Source: Nonomuraea jiangxiensis
Lineage (GTDB): Bacteria; Actinomycetota; Actinomycetes; Streptosporangiales; Streptosporangiaceae
Reading direction: 5' to 3'
NCBI RefSeq assembly: GCF_900099965.1
Contig: NZ_FNDJ01000030.1
Span: 1 to 64,000, forward strand
DNA: 64,000 nt
Shown: positions 8,290-16,892 of the stretch, piece after piece
Position numbering within the stretch: position 1 is the first letter of the stretch
Layout of the letters: every line of letters starts with the position of its first letter
Notes under the pieces: generated by a model
Databases searched by the model: none
What the model was told of the DNA's origin: nothing
Seen by the model: only the letters and a program-made list of their open reading frames with translations
Translations under genes and position numbers: made by a program

Positions 8290-9114
8290 TCAGCCTTTCA
8301 CTGCTCCGAAGGTCAAGCCACGTACGAGGAAGCGCTGCGCCGCGAGGCCGAGCACGAACACCGGCACCATGGCCAGCACCGCCGCGGCCGAGCTGCCACC
8401 CCAGTCCACCGAGACGGTCCCGATGAACGAGGCGACGCCGATCGGCACCGTCTGCGTGTCGCGGCCGGACAACACGAGCGCGAACAGGAACTCGTTCCAC
8501 GAGAACAGCAGGCACAGCACGCCGGTCGCGGCCAGAGCCGGCGTGGTGAGCGGCAGCGCGACCCGCAGGAAGGCCCCGAACCGGCCGGTCCCGTCGACCT
8601 GCGCGGCCTCCTCCAGGTCCGGCGGCAGCTCCTCGAAGAACGACCGCATCATCCAGATGACGATCGGCAGGTTGAAGGTGGTGTGCGCGGCCACCAGCGC
8701 CGCGTACGTGCCGAGCAGCGAAACGCTCTGGAAGATCACGAACATCGGCACGACCAGCGCCACGGCCGGCACCATCCGGGTGAAAAGGATCAGCCACGCC
8801 CACCACTCACGCCCCCGGATCGGCAACCGGGCCAGCGCGTACGCCGCCGGAACCCCGACCGCGATCGACAACGCCGTGCTGCCCAGCGCCACGAGGGTGC
8901 TGTTGACCAGGTAGTCCTGGAACCGCAGTTCGCCGAGGACCTTCGCGAAGTTGTCCCCGGTCGGCGTGAACGCCAGGCGCGGCGTCGCCGAGAAGATGTC
9001 CGGCGGCGACTTGACCGAGTTCAGCACCACGGTGAGGATCGGCACGAGAACCCAGGCCAGGAAGACGGCGACGACCGCGTAGCACCCGATCACCCACCAG
9101 TCACGACGCTTCAT
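8290..9114 (-). CDS. ABC sugar permease, MalG-type
   Basis: A 274-residue inner-membrane protein with about six hydrophobic helices and the EAA loop (EEAAQVDGTGRFGAFLRVALP), the contact for the ATPase. It belongs to the CUT1 carbohydrate importer class. The start overlaps the preceding permease stop (ATGA). No ATPase gene is in the operon, so a shared MsiK-type ATPase elsewhere probably powers it, as is common in actinomycetes. Confidence 0.88.
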   Translation of the reverse strand: MKRRDWWVIGCYAVVAVFLAWVLVPILTVVLNSVKSPPDIFSATPRLAFTPTGDNFAKVLGELRFQDYLVNSTLVALGSTALSIAVGVPAAYALARLPIRGREWWAWLILFTRMVPAVALVVPMFVIFQSVSLLGTYAALVAAHTTFNLPIVIWMMRSFFEELPPDLEEAAQVDGTGRFGAFLRVALPLTTPALAATGVLCLLFSWNEFLFALVLSGRDTQTVPIGVASFIGTVSVDWGGSSAAAVLAMVPVFVLGLAAQRFLVRGLTFGAVKG

Positions 9115-10007
9115 CGGAGCACCTCCCGGCGGCGCAGCAGCCTGATGTAGACGCTCGACACGAGGACGACCGTGACGAGGATGAAGATGCTCAGTGCCAT
9201 GGCATAACCCATGTCGAAGTAGGAGAATCCGGTCCGGTAGGTGTAGAGGCCGATGGTCTCGGTGGCCAGGCCAGGACCGCCCTTGGTCAGCACGAAGACC
9301 GTGTCGAAGATGCGATAGGTGTCCATCGTGCGGAACAACAGGACGATCATGATCTGCGGCACGATGGCCGGGAGCATGATCCGCCGCAGCACCACCAGCC
9401 GGCTCGCGCCGTCCATGCTGGCGGCCTCGAACTGCTCCTGCCCGATCGAGAGCATGCCCGCGTGCAGGATCAGGATCACGAAGGGCGTCCACTGCCAGAT
9501 GTCCACGACGATCAGCGCGGGCAGGGCCAGATGCTGGTCGCCGAACCAGCCGATCCCGCTCGGGGCGCCGAAGACGCCCATGACCTGCGCGACCAGTCCG
9601 AACTGTGGATCCAGCAGGTAACGCCAGAGCAGGGCCGTGATGACCGGAGCGATGATCATCGGCAGGAGGATGAGGGCGTTGGCCAGGCGGCGGCCCTTGG
9701 TCATCTCGAACAGCGCGGCGGCGATGACGAAGCCGAGCACCAGCTCGCAGCCGACCGCGGCCACCACGTAGACGATCGTGTTCAGGACCGCGGTGCGCAC
9801 GGTCGGGTCGCCGAGCAGCCTCGTGTAGTTGGCCAGCCCCGCGAACTGTTTGGGCAGGTCGATGTCGGTGAGCTTCCAGCTGTAGGCCGACAGCCCGGCC
9901 GAGTAGACCAGCGGGACGATGATCAGCGCCAGCAGCAGGAGCAGCGCCGGGCCGAGCATCGCGTGGCCGAGCCCCCGTCCGGTGCGGCGGCGAGTGCGAG
10001 ATGCCAT
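9111..10007 (-). CDS. ABC sugar permease, MalF-type
   Basis: A 298-residue membrane protein with about six helices, the N-terminal LGPALLLLLALIIVPLVYS segment and the EAA loop (FEAASMDGASRLVVLRRIMLP). With its coupled partner it forms the channel of a CUT1 carbohydrate importer. The start at 10007 is set by GGGAGAAG just upstream; an upstream ATG at 10079 would overlap the binding-protein gene and lacks a site. Confidence 0.88.
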   Translation of the reverse strand: MASRTRRRTGRGLGHAMLGPALLLLLALIIVPLVYSAGLSAYSWKLTDIDLPKQFAGLANYTRLLGDPTVRTAVLNTIVYVVAAVGCELVLGFVIAAALFEMTKGRRLANALILLPMIIAPVITALLWRYLLDPQFGLVAQVMGVFGAPSGIGWFGDQHLALPALIVVDIWQWTPFVILILHAGMLSIGQEQFEAASMDGASRLVVLRRIMLPAIVPQIMIVLLFRTMDTYRIFDTVFVLTKGGPGLATETIGLYTYRTGFSYFDMGYAMALSIFILVTVVLVSSVYIRLLRRREVLR

Positions 10008-10068
10008 GACTTCTCCCGTGGTGGGCAGGTCCGAAGGCCGCCGACCGGCCTCAGGACCTGCCGCTCGG

Positions 10069-11406
10069 CTAGCCGCCAAGGGTCGTCTGGACGGCCTGGA
10101 ACATCGCGTCGGCCGCCTGGTCGGGGGTGAGCTTGCCCTGGATGGCCTCCTGCACGGCCAGCTCGATCTGGTCCTGGGCCTTCGGCCAGGTCGGCAGGCT
10201 GGGCTGGGGGTTGGACGTGGTCAGCGCCTGGTTCATCGCGGTGAGGAAGGGCAGCTTCGCCTGGACGTCCTGGTTGGTGTAGAAGTCCTTGGTCCCGCCG
10301 GCGGTGGCGGCGGCGATGGCCACCTTCGCCTGCTGCGCGCCGCTGGTGTACCACTGCAGGAAGGAGTACGCGGCGTCCTTGTGCTCGGACTTGGCCGCGA
10401 CGCACCAGTTCCAGTAGATCAGCTCACCGGCCGGCCGGCCCGCCGTGAACGCCAGCGGCGCGTAACCCCACTTGCCGGCCGTCGCCGACTTCGCCGGGTC
10501 CTCCAGGGCATGGAGGGACGGAGTCGTACTGATGATCATCGCGGCCTTGCCCTGGGCGGCGGCCGTGGCGGCCTCGTCCGTGTGGAAGTTGAGTACGCCG
10601 CTGGGCGCGGCCTTCGCGGCCTTGACGTAGAAGTCGATGGCCTTGGCAGCCTTGGCCTTGTCGAGGGTGGTCTTCTGGTCGGGGCCGTACCACCAGTTGT
10701 CCTGCGCGGTGAGCAGCGAGCCCATGATGTCGGCCACGGCGCCGGCCCGTTTGCCCGGCAGGGCGATGCCCGCCATCCCGTCCTGGCCGTTCAGCTTGGC
10801 CGCCGCGGCGGCCACGTCGTCGAGCGTCTGCGGCGCGGGCAGGCCGGCCTTGTCGAAGACGTCCTTCCGGTAGGCCAGCAGGGTGGTCGAGACGAAGTCG
10901 GGCAGGCAGTACTGTTTGCCGTCGTACTTGCCCTGTGCCAGGACGTTGGGCAGGTAGGAGTCGGCCGAGAACCCGCTCGGGTTGCGCTTGGCGTCGGCCA
11001 GGTAGCCGTCGATGGGGGCCAGGTGGCCGGCCTTGGCGAACTCGCCGAACCAGCTGGGGTGCACGTACAGGAGGTCGTAGCCGCCGGCGCCGGTCAGCGT
11101 GAGCGCCTGCTTGTCGTGCAGGTTCTCGTACGGCACGGCGTCGATGTCGAGCGTGCCGCCGGTGGCCTTCGCCCACTCGGCCGCGGCCTGCTTCTGGCCG
11201 CTGGTCCACGGGTCGCCCGCCCACCGGGAGAGCACGAGTTCCTCGCCGGCGAACCGGCCCATCGGGCCGCCGGGGGTCGCGGGCGCGGCGTCGGGTTGCC
11301 CGGTCGTGGCACCGCCACCGCCGCCACCGCCGCAGGCCGTCAGGGTCAGCCCGGCGAGAAGGGCCAGCGCCAGCCGGTGCCGGGATGAATGTCGTCGTGG
11401 GGACAT
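10069..11406 (-). CDS. ABC sugar-binding lipoprotein
   Basis: A 445-residue extracellular solute-binding protein, family 1. It has a short signal with lipobox LTLTAC (Cys25), a Gly-rich linker, then the bilobed fold (LVLSRWAGDPWTSGQKQAA, YDLLYVHPSWFGEFAKAG, LLAYRKDVFDKAGLPAP). It would be lipid-anchored outside the membrane and deliver sugar to the two permeases downstream. The ligand is unknown; the downstream GH42 enzyme suggests a beta-galactoside or related oligosaccharide. Confidence 0.88.
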   Translation of the reverse strand: MSPRRHSSRHRLALALLAGLTLTACGGGGGGGATTGQPDAAPATPGGPMGRFAGEELVLSRWAGDPWTSGQKQAAAEWAKATGGTLDIDAVPYENLHDKQALTLTGAGGYDLLYVHPSWFGEFAKAGHLAPIDGYLADAKRNPSGFSADSYLPNVLAQGKYDGKQYCLPDFVSTTLLAYRKDVFDKAGLPAPQTLDDVAAAAAKLNGQDGMAGIALPGKRAGAVADIMGSLLTAQDNWWYGPDQKTTLDKAKAAKAIDFYVKAAKAAPSGVLNFHTDEAATAAAQGKAAMIISTTPSLHALEDPAKSATAGKWGYAPLAFTAGRPAGELIYWNWCVAAKSEHKDAAYSFLQWYTSGAQQAKVAIAAATAGGTKDFYTNQDVQAKLPFLTAMNQALTTSNPQPSLPTWPKAQDQIELAVQEAIQGKLTPDQAADAMFQAVQTTLGG

Positions 11407-11448
11407 ACGGCCTCTCCTTCTTGATCGACAAGCGGGTTGCCCGGCACG

Positions 11449-12552
11449 TCAGGCCGTACCGGTGATGAGCGCGTCCCTGGCCACGGGCACGGCCGTGCCT
11501 CCCGCGGCGGCCGAGGCGTAACCCGCCTCGATCACGGCCAGACACGCCAGGCCGTCATCGAGTGTGGGGCCGAACGGCCGCAGGTCGTTCTGGACGCGAT
11601 GGACGTAGGACGCGACCTCCCTCTTGTAGTGGTGCACGTGGGGAGGCCATGAGCCGTAGTCGTGCGGCTCGCTGACGTCGGGTTCGATGTGCGGCGTGGT
11701 CCAGCCGCGGTACAGGGGGTCCTCGCCGGACCGGTAGACCTCCACCCGGGGGAACGGGTCCGTGGCGCGCATGACCAGCGTGCCCTCGGTGCCGTAGATC
11801 TCCAGGGAGTTCCGCATGCCGATGTCGGCGGCCAGGCTCCACACGGTCCCGACCTCGCCGAGTCCCCCGTCGGCGTAGCGGACCAGGGCGACCGCGATGT
11901 CCTCCCCGTCCAGGCCCGGCTTGGCGCGGTTGGCGGTCATGGCCGTCACCTCGGTGATGTCGCCGACCAGCCAGCGCAGCAGGTCGATGCCGTGCGAGCC
12001 CTCGTCGATCCAGGCGCCGCCCCCGCCGAGCGCCGGGTCCGACATCCAGGCGACCATGTCCGGCGGGCAGCCGATCTCGGCGATCCCGGCCAGCCCGATG
12101 AAGCCGCGGGTGAGCAGGATCCGGCCGAGCGCGCCGGAGTCGACGATGCGCTTGGCCCGGTCGGCTTCCTTGCTGAACCTGCTGACGAACGCGGCCGTGC
12201 CGTCCACGCCGGCCGCGCGCACCGCGGCGGCCATCGCCGTCGCGTCGGCGACCGTGGTGGCGACCGGCTTCTCGCAGAAGACGTGCTTGCCGGCCTCGGC
12301 CGCGGCGATCACCTGGTCGCGGTGGCGCGAGTTCTCCGAGTGGATCATGACCACATCGATGTCGTCGCGGGTCACCAGGTCCCGCCAGTCCGGTACGAAG
12401 TCGTCCACGCCGAAGCGTGCGGCGGCGGCGCGGCCCCGGGTCTCGTCGTCGTCGGAGATCGCCACGACGCGGACGCCGGGGATCTCGGCCAGGGCACGCG
12501 CCCGGAACTCGGCGTGGACGTGCGCCCAGCTGATCATCCCAACCCGGATCAC
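11449..12552 (-). CDS. Gfo/Idh/MocA oxidoreductase (first of four, EKP type)
   Basis: A 367-residue NAD(P)-dependent sugar-type oxidoreductase. GTG 12552 is chosen because it overlaps the preceding TGA, follows AAGGGG, and completes the first beta strand (IRVGMISWAHVH). Residues HVFCEKPVATT carry the EKP lysine. The usual GxGxxG/A loop is replaced by GMISWAH, as in a subgroup. The C-terminal half has GGGAWIDEGSHGIDLLRWLVG, with the His and Asp typical of the active site. Such enzymes oxidise or reduce sugar or cyclitol hydroxyls. It overlaps its neighbour by four bases. Confidence 0.86.
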   Translation of the reverse strand: MIRVGMISWAHVHAEFRARALAEIPGVRVVAISDDDETRGRAAAARFGVDDFVPDWRDLVTRDDIDVVMIHSENSRHRDQVIAAAEAGKHVFCEKPVATTVADATAMAAAVRAAGVDGTAAFVSRFSKEADRAKRIVDSGALGRILLTRGFIGLAGIAEIGCPPDMVAWMSDPALGGGGAWIDEGSHGIDLLRWLVGDITEVTAMTANRAKPGLDGEDIAVALVRYADGGLGEVGTVWSLAADIGMRNSLEIYGTEGTLVMRATDPFPRVEVYRSGEDPLYRGWTTPHIEPDVSEPHDYGSWPPHVHHYKREVASYVHRVQNDLRPFGPTLDDGLACLAVIEAGYASAAAGGTAVPVARDALITGTA

Positions 12553-13592
12553 GATATTTCCCCTTGATTCGTACGAATGTTTGATCGAACGGTCTCCCGG
12601 CGTCCGCTGGCCAGGGAGCGGGCCGCCGCGTCGACGACCGCCAGCACGTCGCGTCCCACCCGACCCTCGGACACCGAGGGCCGGCCCGTACGGACGCAGT
12701 CGGCGAAGTGGGTGAGCATGTCCAGATGCCCGTCGGCGAGCAGCCCCGGCACCGGCAGCGGGAACGACCACCCCGCGCCGCCGACCGGCGACCCCGTCGC
12801 GCTGACCACTTGCAACGGCTGTCTATGCAGGTTGTCGATGAGGATACGGCCTGCCGTGCCGAACACCTCGAAACGGGAGTCCATCGCCCCCGGCAGGCTC
12901 CAGCTGTCCTCGCACTGGCCGAGCACCCCGTTGGCGAAGCGCAGCGTCAGCACCGCGGTGTCCTCCGCCGTGGTGCGCTCGCCCCACACGAAGGTACCCG
13001 CGTCCGCGTAAACCCCCTGTACGGGAGCGCCGGCGAAGAACCGGCAGAACTCCAGGCTGTGCACCGCCATGTCGAGCATCGCGCCGCCGCCGCTGCGCTC
13101 CGGATCGAAGAACCACTCCGAGTGCGGCGCCCCGATCCCCTCGCAGGCCTTGACCCGGAAGACCTCGCCGATGTGCCCGGCGTCGACCAGCCGCTTGGCC
13201 TCCTGGACGGCGGGGATGAACGGCACGTTCTCGGCGTAGAACAGCCGGGTCCCGGCGGCCTCGACCGCCGCCAGCATGGCGTCGGCCTCCTCCAGGTTCC
13301 GGGCGAGCGGCTTGATGCAGATCGCGTGCTTGCCGTTCGCCGCCGCCGCCAGCACGGCCGGCAGGTGCACGTCCGGGGGCGCCACGATGTCGACCACGTC
13401 CACGCCGGGGTCGGCGACCGCCTGCTCAAGATCGGTGAAGGCGCGTGCGCCGTAGGGGGCCGCCGCCGACTTCGCCGACTCCTCGCTGGTCGCGACCACC
13501 CCGGTGATCTTGACGCCGGGGATCCGGGCCAGGGCGGGCAGGTGCATCTCCCGCGCCCAGAATCCGGCGCCCACCACGCAGACGCCGATCAC
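12549..13592 (-). CDS. Gfo/Idh/MocA oxidoreductase (second of four, IKP type)
   Basis: A 347-residue protein with a canonical nucleotide loop VCVVGAGFWAREMH, the catalytic lysine in AICIKPLARN (Ile in place of the usual Glu) and the GGGAMLDMAVHSLEFCRFF helix with the conserved Asp and His. Dehydrogenases of this group act at a sugar C1, C3 or similar carbon using NAD(P). It overlaps both neighbours by four bases, so all four oxidoreductases should be made in fixed ratio. Confidence 0.86.
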   Translation of the reverse strand: MIGVCVVGAGFWAREMHLPALARIPGVKITGVVATSEESAKSAAAPYGARAFTDLEQAVADPGVDVVDIVAPPDVHLPAVLAAAANGKHAICIKPLARNLEEADAMLAAVEAAGTRLFYAENVPFIPAVQEAKRLVDAGHIGEVFRVKACEGIGAPHSEWFFDPERSGGGAMLDMAVHSLEFCRFFAGAPVQGVYADAGTFVWGERTTAEDTAVLTLRFANGVLGQCEDSWSLPGAMDSRFEVFGTAGRILIDNLHRQPLQVVSATGSPVGGAGWSFPLPVPGLLADGHLDMLTHFADCVRTGRPSVSEGRVGRDVLAVVDAAARSLASGRRETVRSNIRTNQGEIS

Positions 13593-14578
13593 AGCTCCAC
13601 CACCCGGGCCTCGTCGAGCGACCGCTGCGCGGCCAGCACCAGCGCGAGCGCGTCCCGGGCCTCGGCCGCGCCGACCCCGATCGGCTCCTTCGTGACCCCG
13701 GCCACCCGCTCGACGAAGTGCCGCTGCTCACCCTGGTAGCCGTAGTCCCAGACCAGGTCGGGGAACCCCCATCGCGACTCGCCGCGGGTGAAGGTGCGCA
13801 TGGTCTGGGAGTGCACCAGGTCGACGGCCGCGCTCCCGCCGGTGCCGTACGTCTCCAGGGTGAAGTTGCCGTGACCGGCGGTCCACGACACGTACATGCT
13901 GGTCACCACGCCGGAGCTGTGCCTGACCTGGACGGTGGCGTTGTCGGGGCTGCGGAAGCGGCGGGCGCCGTCGAGCACGTACGCGCCGCCGTCGGCGTAC
14001 ACCGTCCTGGCAGGACCGAACAGCCAGAGCACGAGATCGGCGAAGTGGACCAGGGTGTCGAGGATGACTCCGCCGCCCTGGGCCGGGTCGTAGAACCAGT
14101 CGTTCGACGGTTCCCAGCCGAACACGGCCGCCCGCGAGGCGATCATCGTGCCCAGCTCGCCGGTCTCGATCCGCCGCCGCAGTTGCGGCATGGGAGGGGT
14201 GAACCGCAGCATGAAGCCGAACTGCAGGACGCGGTCCACGGCCGCAGCCTCGGCCACCACCCGGTCCGCCTCGGCGACGGTGAGCGCGATCGGCTTCTGG
14301 CAGAAGACGTGCTTGCCCGCCCGCAGCGCGGCGATGGTCTGATCGGGATGCATCGCGTTGGGCGAGGCGATCACGACGGCGTCGATGTCCGGGTCCGCGA
14401 GCAGCGCGTCCAGGTCGGGCGCCACCCGCAGCCCGAAGTCGCGGGCCAGCCCCTCGGCCGCGGCCTCGACCGGGTCGGTGCAGGCCACCAGCCGGCCCAG
14501 GGACAGTCCCTGGTAGGCGGCGGCGTGCACGCGGGCGATCCGCCCGGCGCCCACGAGGGCGACGTTGACCTCGCTCAT
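13589..14578 (-). CDS. Gfo/Idh/MocA oxidoreductase (third of four, QKP type)
   Basis: A 329-residue protein with loop VALVGAGRIARVHA, motif HVFCQKPIALT (Gln in place of Glu) and GGGVILDTLVHFADLVLWLFG. The start at 14578 makes an ATGA overlap with the gene upstream in the operon. The length is normal for the family. The substrate is unknown. A separate active-site triad from its neighbours argues against simple duplication. Confidence 0.86.
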   Translation of the reverse strand: MSEVNVALVGAGRIARVHAAAYQGLSLGRLVACTDPVEAAAEGLARDFGLRVAPDLDALLADPDIDAVVIASPNAMHPDQTIAALRAGKHVFCQKPIALTVAEADRVVAEAAAVDRVLQFGFMLRFTPPMPQLRRRIETGELGTMIASRAAVFGWEPSNDWFYDPAQGGGVILDTLVHFADLVLWLFGPARTVYADGGAYVLDGARRFRSPDNATVQVRHSSGVVTSMYVSWTAGHGNFTLETYGTGGSAAVDLVHSQTMRTFTRGESRWGFPDLVWDYGYQGEQRHFVERVAGVTKEPIGVGAAEARDALALVLAAQRSLDEARVVEL

Positions 14579-15648
14579 CGCACACCCTCCGCCAGCGGCA
14601 GCGAGACGCGCGTGCCCGTGCGATGCGACTCGTACGCCGCGAGGATCATCTCCAGGGCCCGCAGCCCGTCCTCGGCGGTCGGCACCCCGTCGGGCTCGCC
14701 GCCGTTCACGTAGTCGGCGAAGGCCACCAGCAGGTCGCGGTAGCACGCCTCGTACCGCTCCTCGCCGACGAGGTCGAAGTACTGGCGGCCGGTCCACGGC
14801 TCGTCGACGCCCTGCAACTCGATCTGCGGGCTCTTCTGATAGTGCAGCTCGATCTCGCCCCGGGTGCCGCTCAGCGACGCGTGGTCCGGGCTCGACAGCG
14901 GCCCGAAGTAGTCCGGCGCGTGCCAGGTGCTCTCGACGGTGACGATCGCGCCGCCGTCCATGGTGTAGGTCGCGATGCCGTAGTCCTCCACCCCCAGGTC
15001 GCGGTACGTGAGCGACCCGATGTGCGCGGTCACGGCGACCGCCTCCTGGCCGAAGAACCAGCGGAAGAAGTCGGTGAAGTGCACACCGTGGTCGAGGAAG
15101 CCGCCGCCGCCCCCGCGGATCGGGTCGGCGTACCAGCCCTGGCTATCGGTGTGCGGGCTGTCGGTGATGGCGCCGACCGGGAACCTGATCGAGTAGAACC
15201 CGGACACCAGATCTCCGACCGCCCCCTGCCGGACCGCGTCGAGCACCCGCCGGTAGGCCGGCAGGTAACGGAGCAGGTAGGCCATCATGATCTTGATCTG
15301 GCCGCTCGCCGCGACGATGCGCCGCGCGTCGGCCATCGTCGTCGCGATGGGCTTGTCCAGCAGCACGTGCTTGCCGGCCGCCGCGGCCAGCTCGACGTGG
15401 TCGGCGTGCGCCGAGGTGTACGACGTGATGATCACCGCGTCCACGTCGTCCCGCTGGATGAGTTCGGCGTAGTCGCCCGTCCAGTCTCCGTCGCAGTACG
15501 TCGCCGCGAATTCCTTCGCCAAATCGGTCCGTTCGTCCGCGACCCCCACCAGCCGGAGCCCGTCGACACCCTTTCGCAGATAGTCCGCGAACGGGTACGC
15601 GTGGTAGTGGTTGTGCAGCCCGACAATGCCGATCCCCAGGTCAGTCAA
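14575..15648 (-). CDS. Gfo/Idh/MocA oxidoreductase (fourth of four, DKP type, first in operon)
   Basis: A 357-residue protein. The N-terminal loop is unusual (GIGIVGLHNHYHAYPFADYL) with no glycine-rich GxGxxG. The lysine motif is HVLLDKPIATT and the C-domain has GGGFLDHGVHFTDFFRWFFG. The LHNHYH pattern recalls the SWAHVH of the first paralogue, so these two may form one subgroup and the second and third another. It is the promoter-proximal gene, 38 bases from the LacI-type operator, and begins the eight-gene operon running to 6284. Confidence 0.85.
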   Translation of the reverse strand: MTDLGIGIVGLHNHYHAYPFADYLRKGVDGLRLVGVADERTDLAKEFAATYCDGDWTGDYAELIQRDDVDAVIITSYTSAHADHVELAAAAGKHVLLDKPIATTMADARRIVAASGQIKIMMAYLLRYLPAYRRVLDAVRQGAVGDLVSGFYSIRFPVGAITDSPHTDSQGWYADPIRGGGGGFLDHGVHFTDFFRWFFGQEAVAVTAHIGSLTYRDLGVEDYGIATYTMDGGAIVTVESTWHAPDYFGPLSSPDHASLSGTRGEIELHYQKSPQIELQGVDEPWTGRQYFDLVGEERYEACYRDLLVAFADYVNGGEPDGVPTAEDGLRALEMILAAYESHRTGTRVSLPLAEGVR

Positions 15649-15685
15649 GGCAGGATCCCTCCGAGTCCATCTCGTGCCTCGTGCT

Positions 15686-15714
15686 ACGCAACCGGTTTAC
15701 TCAACCGGTTGCGT
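15686..15714. promoter_or_regulatory. LacI operator, large palindrome
   Basis: Two perfect 12-bp arms, ACGCAACCGGTT and AACCGGTTGCGT, flank TACTC. Each arm contains the 8-bp palindrome AACCGGTT, so the site could hold two LacI-type dimers side by side. It lies between the divergent operon (start 15648) and the lacI-like gene (start 15787). A possible -10 (TATAGT, 15717-15722) for the regulator follows directly, so binding would block both promoters. Confidence 0.78.
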
Positions 15715-15786
15715 TGTATAGTGGACCCTGCCGGAAGCGGGCACAAGAGGTTACGTACACATTTCATGCCGGCACACAGAGATGGG

Positions 15787-16818
15787 ATGATTACCGTTAA
15801 AAAGGACGGAAAGCTAACAATCAGGGATATTGCCGCCATCGCCGGCGTATCCGCCGGGACGGTCTCCCGCGCCATGAACGGCCAGGCGGGCGTGGGCGAG
15901 GCGACCCGGCTGCGGATCAAAGAGATCGTCGAAGAGCACCGGTTCCAGATCGACCCGACCGCCCGCATGCTCTCCACCGGCCGCAGTCAGACCCTTGCCG
16001 TGGTCTTCCCGCTGCACGCCTCCGAGGTCGTCATGCACCCCATATATCCAGCTCTGCTGGGCGCGCTCGGCGACGAAGCGGAACGGGCGGGCTACGACGT
16101 GCTGCTGCTGACGATGTCGTCCCAGAAGGCCGCGCACGTGGTCGACACCGTCGTACGCCGCCGGGTCGACGGCGTCGTCCTGCCCGCCGCCGGAGCCCGC
16201 GATCCGCTGATCAAGCAGCTCACCGGCATCGGCGCGCCGACCGTACTGATCGGCCACCGCAGCCGGCTCGACGGCGTCGGCTGGGTCGACTGCACCCACG
16301 ACGTCGCCGCCCACGACCTGACCCGGCACATGCTCCAGGCGGGCCGCCACGACCTGGTCCTCCTCAACGGCCCCGCCCACGTCTCCGCCTGCCGCCTGCG
16401 CTCGGCCGGCTTCTGGAAAGGCGTGAAAGAGGCGGGCGAGACCATCCGTTCCGCCCGCGAAGTCCGCGTTCCCTTCGACACCGAAGCCGCAGCGGCCGAG
16501 GCCGCGACCGTGCTGCGCGAGTCGCCGCGCCCGACGGGTGTGATCTGCGGCTCCGACACGATAGCGGCCGGAGTCCTGGACGCCGCCCACGCCCTCGGCC
16601 TGCGAGTCCCCGACGACGTGGCGGTGAGCGGATTCGACGACAGATCCTTCGCCGCCCGTACCACCCCGACACTGACCACGGTCCGCATGCCCCTCCACGA
16701 CATCGGCCGCACCGCCGCCCACATGCTCTTCTCCATGATCGGCGACACCCCGCCGACCTCCCGCCGGGTGATCCTCCCCACCGAGATCATCTTGCGCGCC
16801 TCAACACCACCGGCCTAG
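15787..16818 (+). CDS. LacI family transcriptional regulator
   Basis: A 343-residue protein. The N-terminal LacI helix-turn-helix is LTIRDIAAIAGVSAGTVSRA with hinge RMLSTGRSQT, followed by a periplasmic-binding-protein-like sugar domain ending VPDDVAVSGFDDRSFAARTTPTLTTV. ATG 15787 is chosen for the purine-rich AGAGATGGG before it; 15766 is an in-frame alternative. It is divergent from the GH42/oxidoreductase operon with a palindrome between, so it most likely represses that operon until the incoming sugar or a product binds. Confidence 0.9.
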   Translation: MITVKKDGKLTIRDIAAIAGVSAGTVSRAMNGQAGVGEATRLRIKEIVEEHRFQIDPTARMLSTGRSQTLAVVFPLHASEVVMHPIYPALLGALGDEAERAGYDVLLLTMSSQKAAHVVDTVVRRRVDGVVLPAAGARDPLIKQLTGIGAPTVLIGHRSRLDGVGWVDCTHDVAAHDLTRHMLQAGRHDLVLLNGPAHVSACRLRSAGFWKGVKEAGETIRSAREVRVPFDTEAAAAEAATVLRESPRPTGVICGSDTIAAGVLDAAHALGLRVPDDVAVSGFDDRSFAARTTPTLTTVRMPLHDIGRTAAHMLFSMIGDTPPTSRRVILPTEIILRASTPPA

Positions 16819-16847
16819 AAGCCAGGCAGGACCAGGTCACCTGTCGT

Positions 16848-16880
16848 GCCGTCGGGTTCGCGTGTCCGAGCACCGACGGC
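16848..16880. terminator. Hairpin between convergent genes
   Basis: GCCGTCGG and CCGACGGC form a perfect 8-bp stem with a 17-base loop in the 74-bp gap between the convergent lacI-like and caspase genes. No T-tract follows, as is usual in GC-rich actinomycetes. It may end transcription from both sides. Confidence 0.45.
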
Positions 16881-16892
16881 CTGGAGCGACTG

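Noticed and set aside
6686..8914. A 742-codon open frame antisense to the GH42 gene
   Set aside because: It mirrors a gene with clear catalytic motifs; the antisense product is Arg/Pro/Val-rich without domains, an expected effect of high GC.
9919..11388. A 489-codon frame antisense to the sugar-binding lipoprotein
   Set aside because: The opposite strand has a lipobox and full binding-protein fold; the plus-strand product is low-complexity.
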